Assembly: GCF_000244915.1 (NCBI RefSeq)
Contig: NZ_CM001442.1
Span: forward strand, 4,960,001-5,024,000
DNA from: Bradyrhizobium sp. WSM471
GTDB lineage: Bacteria; Pseudomonadota; Alphaproteobacteria; Rhizobiales; Xanthobacteraceae
Reading direction: 5' to 3'
DNA length: 64,000 nucleotides
This document shows, in pieces, positions 63,809 to 64,000 of this stretch. Below the pieces are notes generated by a model that made no database searches, was not told the origin of the DNA, and was given only the letters and a program-made list of their open reading frames with translations. How positions within the stretch are numbered: the first letter of the stretch is position 1; every line of letters begins with the position of its first letter. The translations under genes were made by a program, and so were the position numbers.

Positions 63809-64000
63809 TCAATCGTTCTCGTAGCCGTAGACTTCCGGCAGGATAAAGATTGCGGCGAGCAATCCGATCAGCGGGAAGATCGCGACCATCAGCGTGGCAT
63901 TCGCCTGCCCAATCGCGGCGAACACCGTCGGGAACAGGAAGATCGCCAGGAACGACGGCAGCTTCACGAACATGTAAGCGAAGCCGCTGGCGGTGCCGCG
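63809..64000 (-). CDS. MFS transporter, C-terminal end (cut by window edge)
   Basis: The last 63 residues of a membrane protein that begins beyond the right edge. Reading out from the stop (63809) it ends ILPEVYGYEND. Two hydrophobic helices, including FLAIFLFPTVFAAIG and TLMVAIFPLIGLLAAIFIL, and the start RGTASGFAYM resemble the last helices of sugar/metabolite MFS porters. Substrate cannot be assigned from this piece. Confidence 0.75.
   Translation of the reverse strand, partial: RGTASGFAYMFVKLPSFLAIFLFPTVFAAIGQANATLMVAIFPLIGLLAAIFILPEVYGYEND

Overview
The window is chromosomal DNA of a GC-rich alphaproteobacterium, most likely a Bradyrhizobium or a very close relative. I infer this from gene content (MipZ, a PHB phasin with PhaR-type operators, a DUF1489 protein, EcfG-type GGAAC-N16-CGTT promoters, HWE kinases, a propionyl-CoA carboxylase alpha chain) and from palindromic intergenic repeats that I recall as frequent in that genus. 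No rRNA, CRISPR array, prophage or insertion sequence was seen. There is one tRNA, tRNA-Leu(GAG).

Layout. 1-6.2 kb: an aldoxime-to-acid module (haem aldoxime dehydratase cut by the left edge, nitrilase, divergent AraC regulator), an aldo/keto reductase and a DHA2-type MFS exporter. 6.2-10 kb: a cupin, clpA and clpS. 10-23 kb: housekeeping and envelope genes (orphan Tad-like VWA protein, phasin, D,D-carboxypeptidase with a SPOR domain, J-domain protein, VWA protein, alpha/beta hydrolase, mipZ, panC, DUF1489, GST, DUF599). 23-26.5 kb: repeat-rich DNA around a TolA/TonB-like protein, a second aldo/keto reductase and a small HTH protein. 26.5-30.3 kb: mgtE and two tandem NodB-type deacetylases.

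30-49 kb reads as a stress-adaptation region: a 16-cysteine four-helix-bundle protein, a redox/CDF operon, small basic and coiled-coil proteins, a Crp regulator coupled to a CheB-CheR-PAS-HWE kinase fusion, a separate intact CheB, a single-domain response regulator, two tiny membrane peptides, an SDR, a zinc alcohol dehydrogenase, a GH13 glucosidase, CsbD, a DUF305 protein and an isochorismatase-like hydrolase. Several of these transcription units carry EcfG-like promoters close to the general stress consensus.

49-64 kb: tRNA-Leu, an orphan FliN-like protein, lipB, a RecA-like ATPase, a LysR/tautomerase pair with an operator, two soluble PAS hybrid histidine kinases that each have a perfect GGAAC-N16-CGTT promoter, an acylphosphatase / oxaloacetate decarboxylase pair, pccA, a zinc peptidase, an ArsB-like permease, a small membrane protein, and the end of an MFS gene that runs off the right edge.

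The strongest thread is a likely EcfG general-stress regulon: two hybrid kinases, a response regulator, the redox/CDF operon, the Cys-rich bundle and CsbD. The most notable single protein is the CheB/CheR/HWE fusion whose CheB catalytic serine is replaced by alanine, encoded beside an intact CheB.
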